Assembly (NCBI RefSeq): GCF_000429645.1
Contig: NZ_AUCG01000020.1
Location: forward strand, 372,001 to 436,000
Length of the DNA: 64,000 nt
From: Niveispirillum irakense DSM 11586
Lineage (GTDB): Bacteria; Pseudomonadota; Alphaproteobacteria; Azospirillales; Azospirillaceae
Direction: 5' to 3'
Part shown: positions 54,117 to 63,376 of the stretch, in pieces
Layout: the number at the start of each line of letters is the position of its first letter
Position numbering within the stretch: position 1 is the first letter of the stretch
Notes under the pieces: model-generated
The model's database searches: none
Seen by the model: the letters and a program-made list of their open reading frames with translations, nothing else
Told to the model about the DNA's origin: nothing
Translations under genes and position numbers: made by a program

Positions 54117-55251
54117 GGGTGCGCGCCACTACCCGTGCATGTTTGGTCAGCGGTCCCGTGACCGCGTCATTGCCCTGGTAATAAACCCAGCTCTCCGGCC
54201 CCAGGTCGGGCGGGGCGCCATAATCCTCCTCGCAGCAGGTTTCCACCGATACCAGGGAGGGGTCGTCCCGCAGCGCCAGCAGGGCCAGCAGTTCCGCCGG
54301 GCTGGCGCCGCCCGGCCGCCAGGATTGTTCCAGCACGCCGGACTGGAAGCGACCCTCCCGGTCCGTCCCCTGCACAATGTCGTAGTTGCGGCGGGAGGCG
54401 AAGAAGCCGGGAAAATGGACATGGGCCGCAGCATCGTAAAGCCGCGCCTGCCGTACCGCCAGGGCGTGCCGTTCATCCAGACCGGCCAGCAATAATTCCG
54501 TGAACTCCCCCCTGACCACGAACAGGCGGGAGCCACCATAGGCCTCTTCCCCCTGATTATTGGGGACCAGCCTTTGCGTGCCGCAATAGCTGGCGACATA
54601 AGGGCCGATACGGACCTGACCGACGCTGAAGGTGGCGACATCGGACAGATTCTGTTCCAGCACCAGCCCGCCTTCGGCGATCCGGTCGGCATCCAGCCCG
54701 GCAATCTGCGCTTCCAACTCCGTCAGAGTGCGGGCAACGGACTGGTCACGCCCGCCATCGGCATCGCCCAGTTTCAGGCGCACCGGCCCCAGGGAAAGCA
54801 ACTGTCGCCCTGCCGCCAGGACGTCGTCCGGGCTGTAACAGCTATAGCCAGGCAGGACGGCGCCGCGCACCTCTTCAGCAAAGCCGGGCGTCCACCCGGC
54901 CGGTGCCGCAGCATCCGCCCTGACCAGCGGATGGGTGATGCATTTACTGGCCATGTAATCGTGCGGTACCACACCGCCAAACAGGTCCCCCTCATCCGCG
55001 ATGCCCAATGCCGCCGCATCCGCGCTGGTCAGGGGCTGGGCGGGAACGAAATAGGGACGGCCCGGCGTTTCCCCCTGTTGGGGGCCGCTCGCGATGCTGG
55101 CACCGCGTAGTTCGGCGATTTTGGTGCAAAGGGCCAGACGGCTCAGATGATTATGGCCGGTTGGGTGGCCCAGGGTGGGGGACGGGTGGCACAGGATCGG
55201 CCGCAGCCGCATGTCTGTGCCTTCAAACGTCCTGGCGCTGGAAAGCTGCAT
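54106..55251 (-). CDS. DUF3182-family protein
   Basis: A 381-residue protein recognised as DUF3182, with HPSPTLGHPTGHNHLSRLAL near the N-terminus, YFVPAQPLTSADAAALGI, VPHDYMASKCITHPLV, LGPVRLKLGDADGGRDQSV and YCGTQRLVPNNQGEEAYGGS. The layout recalls an ATP-grasp-like enzyme, but no reaction is known. ATG 55251 has AGGAAGG 7 bp upstream; the longer open frame lacks family sequence. DUF3182 genes often lie with topoisomerase IB and LigD/Ku, as here. Confidence 0.7.
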   Translation of the reverse strand: MQLSSARTFEGTDMRLRPILCHPSPTLGHPTGHNHLSRLALCTKIAELRGASIASGPQQGETPGRPYFVPAQPLTSADAAALGIADEGDLFGGVVPHDYMASKCITHPLVRADAAAPAGWTPGFAEEVRGAVLPGYSCYSPDDVLAAGRQLLSLGPVRLKLGDADGGRDQSVARTLTELEAQIAGLDADRIAEGGLVLEQNLSDVATFSVGQVRIGPYVASYCGTQRLVPNNQGEEAYGGSRLFVVRGEFTELLLAGLDERHALAVRQARLYDAAAHVHFPGFFASRRNYDIVQGTDREGRFQSGVLEQSWRPGGASPAELLALLALRDDPSLVSVETCCEEDYGAPPDLGPESWVYYQGNDAVTGPLTKHARVVARTHAS

Positions 55252-55300
55252 GGATGACCTTCCTGGCAGGTGGATTGGCCCTCTGGCAACATCCGACTGA

Positions 55301-56362
55301 TCATGCCGGTTCCCGCTGTCCCTTTTTTTGTGCCTGCCGCAATCGACCGCGCAGCAGCGCCAGCACCGCCGCCTCTTCCGGCCGCAGGGCGGGCAAATCA
55401 TCGCGCAGTGCCTGTTCCACCTGTTCTGCCACCTGGGCAAGAAAGGGCTCGCCGCTGCTATAGGCGGTCAATATTTCCGGGTGGACATAGCATTTGCGGC
55501 AGATGGTGACGGTGTTGCCCAACCGCCCGGCGACATGTTCGATGGCCGCCTTGATGTTGCGTTTGGCCTGGGCCTCGCTGTCAATGGTGCCAAATTCCCG
55601 CAGCGCCATGGCCGCCAGCACGGTGCCGGCCCAGGTGCGGAAATCCTTGGCCGTGATGTCCTGCCCGGTCACTTCCCGCAGATAGGCATTCACATCGTTG
55701 GAGGTGACGCGCTGACGGGCGCCTTCCTCATCCAGATACTGGAACAGTTGCTGGCCGGGCAGCTCCTGGCAGCGCCGGACAATGGCGGCGACCCGCCGGT
55801 CCCGAAACCCCAGATTCCATTCCCGCCCGCTTTTGCCCTTGAAGCGGAAGCGAAGGCTGTTTCCTTCAATCGCCACATGGCGGTCGCGCAGGGTGGTCAG
55901 ACCAAAGCTGCGGTTTTGTTTGGCGTAATCAGCATTGCCGACGCGGATCAATGTCGTTTCCAGCAGATGCACGATGGTGGCCAGCACCTTTTCCCGGGGC
56001 AGGCCGCGCCGGCTCATATCGGCCTGGATGCGGTCGCGCAGGCCGGGCAGCGCCTTGGCGAAGGCCAGCATATGGCTGAATTTCGCACTCTCCCGGCTTT
56101 GCCGGAAGGCGGGGTGGTAGCGGTATTGCTTGCGCCCCTTGGCATCGCGCCCCGTTGCCTGGATATGGCCGGCAGGGTCGGGGCAGATCCACACCCCGGT
56201 CCATGCCGGTGGGATAGCCAGTGCCCGGATGCGCGACAGGATGGCCTTGTCCTTGATGGGCTTTCCATCCAGCCCGCGATAGCTGAACCCTTTGCCGGCG
56301 CGGCGCCGGGAAATCCCCGGCTCCTCGTCATTCACATAGACCAGACCTTCAGGCGTTTCCAT
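55301..56362 (-). CDS. DNA topoisomerase IB
   Basis: A 353-residue poxvirus-like type IB topoisomerase. RKQYRYHPAFRQSRESAKFS, the RVGNADYAKQNRSFGLTTLR segment with an active-site Arg, FRFKGKSGREWNLGFRDRR, TAKDFRTWAGTVLAA and the catalytic Tyr at about residue 292 in CRKCYVHPEIL are present. It nicks and reseals one strand to relax supercoils. It is the first gene of the six-gene minus-strand NHEJ operon. Confidence 0.92.
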   Translation of the reverse strand: METPEGLVYVNDEEPGISRRRAGKGFSYRGLDGKPIKDKAILSRIRALAIPPAWTGVWICPDPAGHIQATGRDAKGRKQYRYHPAFRQSRESAKFSHMLAFAKALPGLRDRIQADMSRRGLPREKVLATIVHLLETTLIRVGNADYAKQNRSFGLTTLRDRHVAIEGNSLRFRFKGKSGREWNLGFRDRRVAAIVRRCQELPGQQLFQYLDEEGARQRVTSNDVNAYLREVTGQDITAKDFRTWAGTVLAAMALREFGTIDSEAQAKRNIKAAIEHVAGRLGNTVTICRKCYVHPEILTAYSSGEPFLAQVAEQVEQALRDDLPALRPEEAAVLALLRGRLRQAQKKGQREPA

Positions 56363-56426
56363 TCTGGCCGCTTCCCACCCGTTTCATCTTATCCGATGAA
56401 CCCGGTGGGGGCGGGGGAAGTTCCGC

Positions 56427-57701
56427 TCAATCCTCGTCGCTGGAATCGCTCATATACAAGGCGGCGTAATAATTTCCGTCCGGATTGTCGTCTTCTGTTT
56501 CCATGGCGAAGGCGCTGGACCCATCGCTTCGGGCGGGGGTGAAGGTGGCGTTGTTGGTATCACCGAAACATTTGGCGAAGGTGGTAGTGCCAGCGGCAAT
56601 GGCGGCCAGCAGAGCGCGGGCAAATTTAGCTGCCCCGTTATTCCGCCCTTCCTCCGATGCCTGGACAGCAGCCAGGAAGATGCTGGCCGCCTTACGGACA
56701 TAAGATGTGGCGAAGGCCGCAACGGGGCTGCTGTCCTTCGCATTCAGGTAATCCAGCATATCCTGGGCGAACTGCCTTTCCGTCTTTCCGGAATTCTTGA
56801 TGTCGTGGATCAGTTGCGGATAGCTGTTGGGACTTTTCTTCGTCTTGGGCGCGTGGGGTGCCCGCTTGTCGGTTTTTGTGTGACCGTAATCCGCTAACTT
56901 GGCCGTTGTGAAGGGGGTGGCATCGTAATTGCCCTGGTCATACAGATTGACTGGGCCGAACATGCTGTTGATATTCTCAGACGGCATCTTGACGCGGACC
57001 ATTTTTGTCCGCTTCTTGACTTTCTTGGTAACTCCAGCGGCTATATTGTCTTCTATCTCTTTTGACTTGGAGAGACCCAGGTTAACCATGCGGTGCTTGT
57101 TGCTGATCTTCCCGGCCTTCGGCTTATAGCCGTTTTTCGACCGGCGTGCTTCGGCTCGTTTGGCGGCATCCTTACGTCGGTGCCACCCATACGATATGTA
57201 TATCCACCGTTCAAACTCGGCGTAGTTGCTGAAGTTCCTGATGGAAGAGTTGATTGCAATGTCAATCAGACCGCGGGCCGCTTTTGAAACGCGGGCCTTA
57301 TTGAAGGCCTTGTCTTTTTGCGTTTTTTTGATGGGCTGACCAGCGATGGTCGCCGGCTGAACAATGGCAGGCCGGGTCGTGGGCGGTGGCGGCGGGGGGC
57401 CATTCCTTTTCGCCTGCATCGGTGAGGGGCCGAATCTTGTGGGTGGTATGGGCGCATTGGCGGCGGGTGCCAGGCCCGCTGGCTTGGCCTGTATCGGCGC
57501 TGGTTGGGCAGGCGGTTTTGCCTGCATATAACGCCCGGTTACCGTTGGTGGCGCCCCAACCGGCTTTCGCTGAATCGCTGCGACCGGACCAGGAAAGGCC
57601 GTTGGCGGGATGGGAATAGGGGGCGGTGCCGGGCGCATACCTTTGGGTTGCGCCAGTTTCGCCCCGAACTTGGTTGGCGGGGGTTTCGGGGTGCCGGCCA
57701 A
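56427..57701 (-). CDS. Pro-rich secreted-effector-like protein of unknown family
   Basis: A 424-residue protein not assigned to a known family. Residues 1-125 are Pro/Ala-rich with repeated short Q-A/R-K units (AAIQRKPVG, RYMQAKPP, PAPIQAKPAG, SPMQAKRNG), each linked by P-P-T-x-F-G-like spacers. Such a head is common in bacterial proteins carried by contractile-injection or polymorphic-toxin systems. Residues 135-424 are globular and basic at first (YGWHRRKDAAKRAEARRSKN, VKKRTKMVRVKMPSEN), ending in an acidic tail (DDNPDGNYYAALYMSDSSDED in parts). It starts at TTG 57701, 5 bp after AGGGAGG. Codon use is AT-richer than its neighbours, suggesting transfer. Confidence 0.6.
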   Translation of the reverse strand: MAGTPKPPPTKFGAKLAQPKGMRPAPPPIPIPPTAFPGPVAAIQRKPVGAPPTVTGRYMQAKPPAQPAPIQAKPAGLAPAANAPIPPTRFGPSPMQAKRNGPPPPPPTTRPAIVQPATIAGQPIKKTQKDKAFNKARVSKAARGLIDIAINSSIRNFSNYAEFERWIYISYGWHRRKDAAKRAEARRSKNGYKPKAGKISNKHRMVNLGLSKSKEIEDNIAAGVTKKVKKRTKMVRVKMPSENINSMFGPVNLYDQGNYDATPFTTAKLADYGHTKTDKRAPHAPKTKKSPNSYPQLIHDIKNSGKTERQFAQDMLDYLNAKDSSPVAAFATSYVRKAASIFLAAVQASEEGRNNGAAKFARALLAAIAAGTTTFAKCFGDTNNATFTPARSDGSSAFAMETEDDNPDGNYYAALYMSDSSDED

Positions 57702-57797
57702 ACCATCCTCCCTTCCGATCTCACATCCAACTACTTAGACGGGAATATGAACGGGATCGGCGAAGAAGTGCAAGAATAACGGTCGACACCTGTATGA

Positions 57798-59141
57798 TCA
57801 GGGTATTGGTGACGGTGCCGCGGTCTGCCCGGTTACCCGCCAGACCCGGTTGCCGGCATCATCCGTCACCAGAAGCCCGCCACGCGTGTCGAGCCGTACA
57901 TCAACAGGACGACCGCGTGCATTGCCCTCTTCATCCAGGAAGCCGGATAACACATCCACTGGCATGCCGCGCGGCATGCCGCCCTGGAAGGGGATGAAGA
58001 CCACCTTGTAGCCCGAGGGCGGCTTACGGTTCCAGGAACCGTGCTGGCCGATGAACACCCCCTCTCCGAAAGCCGGTCCTAATTTCTGACCTTCCTTGGC
58101 GAAGGTCAGGCCCAATGACGCCGTGTGTGGTCCCAGCGCGTAATCCGGCTTGATTGCCTTTGCCACCAGATCGGGGCGTTTCGGCTCCACCCTTTCATCG
58201 ACGATCTGGCCGAAATAGGAATAGGGCCAGCCGTAGAAGCCGCCATCCTGGACGGATGTCATATAGTCCGGCACGAGATCACTGCCGATCTCATCCCGTT
58301 CATTCACCACGGTCCAGAGCTTGCCAGTGGTGGGTTCCCAATCCAGGCCATTCGGGTTACGCAGGCCCCAGGCATAGAGGCGCTGGGTCTTGCCGGCGGG
58401 GTCCACTTCCCAGATGGCGGCACGCCCTTCCTCCTTCTCCAGCCCGTTTTCCCCGACATTGGAATTGGAACCGACGGTGACGTAGAGACGCTGCCCATCC
58501 GGGCTGGCGATCACATTCTTGGTCCAATGATGATTCAGGGGCCCGCCGGGCAGATCGACGATCTTTTCCGGTGGTGTGTCGATCCGCGTCTGTCCTTCCT
58601 GATAGGGGAAGCGAACCAGCGCGTCGGTATTGGCGATATACAGGCTGTCGCCCACCAGGGCCATGCCGAAGGGGGAATGGAGGTTTTCAATAAAGGGGGC
58701 CTTCATCTCTGCCACCCCGTCGCCATCGGCATCCCGTAACAGGGTGATGCGGTCGGCGCTGGGCGTGCCAGAGCCGGCGCGCTCCATCATCTTGCTCATG
58801 ATCCAGCCACGCACGCCTTTACGCTGGTCTGGGCGGTCTGGCCCATCGCTTTCTGCCACCAGCACATCGCCATTGGGCAGGACCAGCAACCAGCGCGGAT
58901 GGACCAGGCCGCTGGCAAATTCCGTCACCACCAGTCCCTGGGCCGCGGCGGGTTTGCTCCCCTGCGGCCATTCCTTGATCTCCGCCACTTTCACGGTGGG
59001 GATCAGGGTTTTATTCGGCGGCGGCAATTTCGGGTCCGGTCCCGTACCATCGGCCACGCTCTGCGTTGCGGTTTCACCACATGCCGACAGCCCCAGGGAC
59101 AGGGCGATCAGCAGGGCAGGGCGGGTAAGGGGATGGCGCAT
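57798..59141 (-). CDS. Sorbosone-dehydrogenase/PQQ-type beta-propeller lipoprotein
   Basis: A 447-residue protein. [20 protein letters not shown] followed by C is a lipoprotein signal. The propeller shows [80 protein letters not shown] and [20 protein letters not shown], the pattern of GDH-B/sorbosone dehydrogenases (usual cofactor PQQ). It would oxidise sugars in the periplasm. ATG 59141 is the start; the longer frame adds nothing recognisable. Confidence 0.85.
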   Translation of the reverse strand: MRHPLTRPALLIALSLGLSACGETATQSVADGTGPDPKLPPPNKTLIPTVKVAEIKEWPQGSKPAAAQGLVVTEFASGLVHPRWLLVLPNGDVLVAESDGPDRPDQRKGVRGWIMSKMMERAGSGTPSADRITLLRDADGDGVAEMKAPFIENLHSPFGMALVGDSLYIANTDALVRFPYQEGQTRIDTPPEKIVDLPGGPLNHHWTKNVIASPDGQRLYVTVGSNSNVGENGLEKEEGRAAIWEVDPAGKTQRLYAWGLRNPNGLDWEPTTGKLWTVVNERDEIGSDLVPDYMTSVQDGGFYGWPYSYFGQIVDERVEPKRPDLVAKAIKPDYALGPHTASLGLTFAKEGQKLGPAFGEGVFIGQHGSWNRKPPSGYKVVFIPFQGGMPRGMPVDVLSGFLDEEGNARGRPVDVRLDTRGGLLVTDDAGNRVWRVTGQTAAPSPIP

Positions 59142-59326
59142 GGCGCAAGGTCCTTCATGGCGGACAGGGTTGCCTCTGCAACGCCTTCCACACCAGCCTG
59201 TTCCCTTTTTCTCACAAAGCGCCATGTCACTGGTCCATGGCAGTGATGGGCGCCACTTCCCATCCGCTTCAATCAGGCGTAGCCATTGCTTCGTTACCCC
59301 CGTCATTCCGGTGCAAAGGTGTTGTC

Positions 59327-60271
59327 ATGCTGATCCGTCGCGGACCCGACATCAAAGCCAGCGAGATCACTCCCAAGGAAATTTATCTGTCCCGCCGCCA
59401 CCTGTTGGGGGGTATGGCTGGGGCTGGTCTTATTGCGGGCCTGGGCGGAAAGGCCGATGCGGCCCCTTTGACGGCTGGCAAAAGCGCCTTCTCCACCGAT
59501 GAGGCGCCGACCAGCCTGAAGGACATTACCAGCTACAATAATTTCTATGAATTCGGCACCGACAAGTCGGAGCCTGCCCGCAACGCCCATCGGCTGACCA
59601 CCAGCCCCTGGACCGTGAAGGTGGATGGCATGGTGGCCAAGCCCACCACCTTTGCCCTGGAAGACCTGCTGAAGCCCGCCAAGCTGGAAGAACGCATCTA
59701 CCGGATGCGCTGCGTTGAAGGCTGGTCGATGGTCATCCCCTGGGTTGGCTTTCCCCTGGCTGACCTGCTGGCGCGGGTGGAACCGTTGGGCAGTGCCAAA
59801 TATGTGGCTTTCGAGACGGCGCTGCGCCCGGAGGAGATGACCGGGGTGGGAGGCTTCTTCAAGGTGCTGGACTGGCCCTATCGCGAAGGGCTGCGGCTGG
59901 ACGAGGCTTTGCATCCGCTGACCCTGCTGGCGGTGGGCCTTTATGGGGAGACATTGCCCAACCAGAATGGCGCGCCGCTGCGGCTGGTCGTGCCATGGAA
60001 ATATGGTTTCAAGGGCATCAAATCCATCGTGCGCATCACCCTGACCGACAAGGAGCCCCAGACAAGCTGGAATATGCAGGCGCCGCAGGAATATGGCTTC
60101 TATTCCAACGTCAATCCGGATGTCGACCATCCGCGCTGGAGCCAGGCGACGGAACGGCGCATTGGCGAGGGCGGCCTGTTTGCCAAACGGCGGCCGACCC
60201 TGCCGTTCAACGGTTATGCCGATCAGGTGGCCGGGCTGTATGCCGGCATGGATCTGCGGAAATTCTATTGA
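59327..60271 (+). CDS. msrP: Protein-methionine-sulfoxide reductase catalytic subunit
   Basis: A 314-residue molybdenum-cofactor protein. The twin-arginine signal is [60 protein letters not shown] with the Mo-ligating Cys, [20 protein letters not shown] and [18 protein letters not shown] are typical of MsrP (YedY). It repairs oxidised methionines of periplasmic proteins. It shares one base with the msrQ start. Confidence 0.93.
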   Translation: MLIRRGPDIKASEITPKEIYLSRRHLLGGMAGAGLIAGLGGKADAAPLTAGKSAFSTDEAPTSLKDITSYNNFYEFGTDKSEPARNAHRLTTSPWTVKVDGMVAKPTTFALEDLLKPAKLEERIYRMRCVEGWSMVIPWVGFPLADLLARVEPLGSAKYVAFETALRPEEMTGVGGFFKVLDWPYREGLRLDEALHPLTLLAVGLYGETLPNQNGAPLRLVVPWKYGFKGIKSIVRITLTDKEPQTSWNMQAPQEYGFYSNVNPDVDHPRWSQATERRIGEGGLFAKRRPTLPFNGYADQVAGLYAGMDLRKFY

Positions 60272-60891
60272 TGGCGGCCTTACCGCGCTGGCTGCGCCAG
60301 CCCAGCTTGCCGGATTGGCCGCTCTATCCGTTGGGCTTCATCCCGGCCATCTGGCTGTTTGTTCAGGCAGTGACCGATAATCTGGGGGCCGATCCGGCCA
60401 AGGCGCTGGAACGGGGCCTGGGGGAGTGGGCGCTGCGCCTGATCATCCTTGGTCTGGCGATCACACCCCTGCGGCAGGTGGCCGGCATCAACTGGGTGCG
60501 CTACCGCCGTGCCATCGGGCTGCTCGCCTTCTTCTATGTGCTGCTGCACCTGATCACATATATGGTGCTGGACCAGGGGCTGGATTGGACGGCCATTGGC
60601 GCGGATATCCTGCGCCGGCCTTATATCACCATCGGGATGCTGGGCTTTCTGCTGCTGCTGCCCCTGGCGCTGACCTCGACCAATGCCATGATCCGCCGGC
60701 TGGGCGGCGCGCGCTGGCGCCGGCTGCACCGGCTGGTTTATCCGGCGGCCTTTGCCGGGGCGGCGCATTATCTGCTGCTGGTTAAATCCTGGCCGTTGGA
60801 GCCGATCATCTATGCCGCCATCATTGTGGCTTTGCTGGCCTGGCGGCTGGTGCCGGTGGGCAAGGCCGGGGGGCGGGCAGAGCGGGCCTAA
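60271..60891 (+). CDS. msrQ: MsrQ haem-binding membrane subunit
   Basis: A 206-residue six-helix membrane protein: GEWALRLIILGLAITPLRQV, RYRRAIGLLAFFYVLLHLIT with a haem-ligand His, RRPYITIGMLGFLLLLPLAL, and WRRLHRLVYPAAFAGAAHYL with more His ligands. It takes electrons from the quinone pool or a flavin reductase and passes them to MsrP. The start ATG shares its A with the last base of the msrP stop, giving tight coupling. Confidence 0.92.
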   Translation: MAALPRWLRQPSLPDWPLYPLGFIPAIWLFVQAVTDNLGADPAKALERGLGEWALRLIILGLAITPLRQVAGINWVRYRRAIGLLAFFYVLLHLITYMVLDQGLDWTAIGADILRRPYITIGMLGFLLLLPLALTSTNAMIRRLGGARWRRLHRLVYPAAFAGAAHYLLLVKSWPLEPIIYAAIIVALLAWRLVPVGKAGGRAERA

Positions 60892-60897
60892 CAGGCG

Positions 60898-61350
60898 TCA
60901 GCGCGTCCCTTCATGATCGATGACCGTGCCGGCCTGCACTTCATCCGGGTCGGTCTGGGTGACGCGGTGATCGCTCAACCATGCGCGGGCCTGATCATAA
61001 TGGCGGGGCAGCATGCTGGTGCTGACCGTTCGCAGCGCCAGCATCAGCACGGCGGCATCGTCGGTGAAGCCCAGAATCGTGATGAAATCCGGGATCGCAT
61101 CTACCGGCATTACGAAATAGGCCAGGGCGCCCATCAGGATTGCCTTGGACCGGAACGGGGTCGCCGGGTCGATTGCCGCATAATAGGCGGCGATGACTTT
61201 CTCCGCAAACGGGATGCGGGCCAGGCTGCCGCGCAGCTTCTGCCAGAAGCGGGACAGGACCAGCTTGCTGTCCCGCTCCAGCTTGATCGGATCGACGCGC
61301 AGGGCCTCTTCGGCGGTGGCATCAAGATCGGGATTATCGCTCCGGCTCAT
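60898..61350 (-). CDS. DUF1232 (YkvA-like) membrane protein
   Basis: A 150-residue protein whose DUF1232 segment is at about 70-110: KAILMGALAYFVMPVDAIPD followed by FITILGFTDDAAVLMLAL. The YFVMPVDAIPD motif is diagnostic. The N-terminal part is charged. The function of the family is not established. ATG 61350 is preferred; the frame extends to 61404 without support. It is convergent with msrQ, 6 bp apart. Confidence 0.85.
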   Translation of the reverse strand: MSRSDNPDLDATAEEALRVDPIKLERDSKLVLSRFWQKLRGSLARIPFAEKVIAAYYAAIDPATPFRSKAILMGALAYFVMPVDAIPDFITILGFTDDAAVLMLALRTVSTSMLPRHYDQARAWLSDHRVTQTDPDEVQAGTVIDHEGTR

Positions 61351-61545
61351 ATCGGCTGTTCCCCTTTTCCAATGCAATATGGGCGGGGGGATAAAGACAG
61401 ACAAGCACCGCCCTCACGGAAGCCGATAAAGCGCATCTATGGCGTTCAGATACAATTTTTACCCTTCATCCGATTAAGGCTTGATGGGTGGCAACTTATG
61501 GATGATAGAATTTTATTGTCGCCGCATCCAATGGGGGTAATCGGG

Positions 61546-63336
61546 ATGAGGGGGGTAAGTGCGGGTATCCTGACTGGCGTGGCGCTGATCGCGCTGGGCG
61601 GTTGTGGGGGAGAATTGCCGGATCGACCGGTGGAGCAGGTGGTCTGGGCCGAACAGGGCTGGACACCGGAACAGCGCGATTTTTATCACTATACACCGCA
61701 AGGGACGGTGATCGCGCCTGTGGCCTGGTTCACCGCGCTGGAGCGACCGTTCAGCACGGATAAGCTGTCCGACCCCGCCTATCTCTATCAGCTTGGTTTC
61801 CTGCCGGCGGAGGAGAAATCGGCCCGCAACCCGCTGGGTCTGCCCGTGGGCTTTTCCGTTCAGGATGATCGCGGCCCGCCGGACGGAAAGGGGCTGGGGC
61901 CCATTGTCGGCTTCACTTGTGCTGCCTGCCATACCGGCCAGTTGAGCTATCAGGGCAAAGCGCTCCGTGTGGATGGCGGTCCGGCTGGGGCCAATGTTAC
62001 TGGTTTTTCAAGCAGTTTCGGCATTTCGCTGATAGAGACCTATTATAATCCGCTGAAATGGCGACGCTTTGCCAAGGCGGTACTTGGCGACAAATATGAG
62101 GATGAGGGCGCTTATACCGTTCTGAAAGGTGCGTTCCGGGCAGCGGCGCACAAGGCGGTGGCCCAGGCCTGGTACGGTTTCACCAAGAAAATTTATCCGA
62201 CGGAGGAGGGCTTCACCCGCCTGGATGCATTGGGCCGTATCAGCAACACCGTATTCGGTGACGATCTTCAGGAACCGGCCAATTATCGGACCGCCAATGC
62301 GCCGGTGAATTATCCCCATCTGTGGGATATCTGGAAATTTGACTGGGTCCAGTATAACGGGTCCGTCCATCAGCCGATGGCGCGGAATGTGGGGGAAGCG
62401 CTGGGTGTGCGGGCGCGGACCAACTTCGTCACTGTCAATGGTGACCCGATTCCTGATCCGGAGAAATGGGATAGCTCAATCCCGGTTCACAACCTGAATA
62501 ATATCGAAGAAACGCTTCGGTCATTGACGGCGCCGATATGGCCGGGAGAGATATTTGGCCCCTACGATGGGGCCAAGGCGGAACAGGGCCGCACCCTGTT
62601 TGAAGCGAATTGCAGCCACTGCCATGCACCCCGGCCCTATCAGGCAGGGGAAAACCAGAAGGCGGAATGGGCGGTGACCATGGTGCCGCTGGACCGGATC
62701 GGCACCGACCCCACGGTCGCGGTCAACTTCGCCAAGGAGAAGCTGGATGCCTCGAAGCTGACAGGCTCCGCCATCCCGATCACCCCGGCGCAAGGGCTGC
62801 ATCTGGTGACGGAAGGGATAAAGGGGCGGGCCTATGATCTGCTGGGCCTGGACGAGCAGCAGCGCGCGGCCATGGATGGTTTCGGCCGGGAGAACCTTGT
62901 GCGCAGCCCCTGCGGCTATAAGGCCCGGCCCCTGGACGGGGTCTGGGCCACGCCGCCTTATCTGCATAACGGCTCCGTCCCCAATATCTATGAGTTGTTG
63001 AGCCCGCAGGCGGAGCGGTCAGCCCGCTTCTGGCTGGGCAATTATGAGTATGATCCGAAGACGCTGGGCTATTCGACGGCCAAGTTCAAAGGCGGATTTG
63101 AACTGGATACGAGTGTGACGGGCAACGCCAATAGCGGCCATCTCTTCAGCGATCAGGCCGGTCCCGGTGTGATCGGAAAGGCCCTGACGCCGGACGAACG
63201 GCTGGCGATCATCGAATATCTGAAAGCCATGCCGGATATGCCGCCAGCACCCTTGCCGCCAGTGGCCGCAGGCTGGGACGATAATTATCCCTGCAAGGCG
63301 CAGGAAGATTGGTGGAAGCCCTTAATCAAGGGCTGA
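61546..63336 (+). CDS. RoxA-like di-haem cytochrome c lipoprotein
   Basis: A 596-residue exported protein. MRGVSAGILTGVALIALGG followed by C is a lipoprotein signal. Two haem c motifs are present: CAACH in VGFTCAACHTGQL and CSHCH in FEANCSHCHAPRPY. GVWATPPYLHNGSVPNIYEL is the MauG/peroxidase-type segment. Its size and layout match the RoxA/di-haem peroxidase-like family, some of which cleave rubber with O2; other members have unknown substrates. ATG 61498 and 61531 are alternative starts. Confidence 0.82.
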   Translation: MRGVSAGILTGVALIALGGCGGELPDRPVEQVVWAEQGWTPEQRDFYHYTPQGTVIAPVAWFTALERPFSTDKLSDPAYLYQLGFLPAEEKSARNPLGLPVGFSVQDDRGPPDGKGLGPIVGFTCAACHTGQLSYQGKALRVDGGPAGANVTGFSSSFGISLIETYYNPLKWRRFAKAVLGDKYEDEGAYTVLKGAFRAAAHKAVAQAWYGFTKKIYPTEEGFTRLDALGRISNTVFGDDLQEPANYRTANAPVNYPHLWDIWKFDWVQYNGSVHQPMARNVGEALGVRARTNFVTVNGDPIPDPEKWDSSIPVHNLNNIEETLRSLTAPIWPGEIFGPYDGAKAEQGRTLFEANCSHCHAPRPYQAGENQKAEWAVTMVPLDRIGTDPTVAVNFAKEKLDASKLTGSAIPITPAQGLHLVTEGIKGRAYDLLGLDEQQRAAMDGFGRENLVRSPCGYKARPLDGVWATPPYLHNGSVPNIYELLSPQAERSARFWLGNYEYDPKTLGYSTAKFKGGFELDTSVTGNANSGHLFSDQAGPGVIGKALTPDERLAIIEYLKAMPDMPPAPLPPVAAGWDDNYPCKAQEDWWKPLIKG

Positions 63337-63376
63337 GAAGCGTTTCGTTTTTCAGGCAGGTCGCTGTCGGGGCGGT

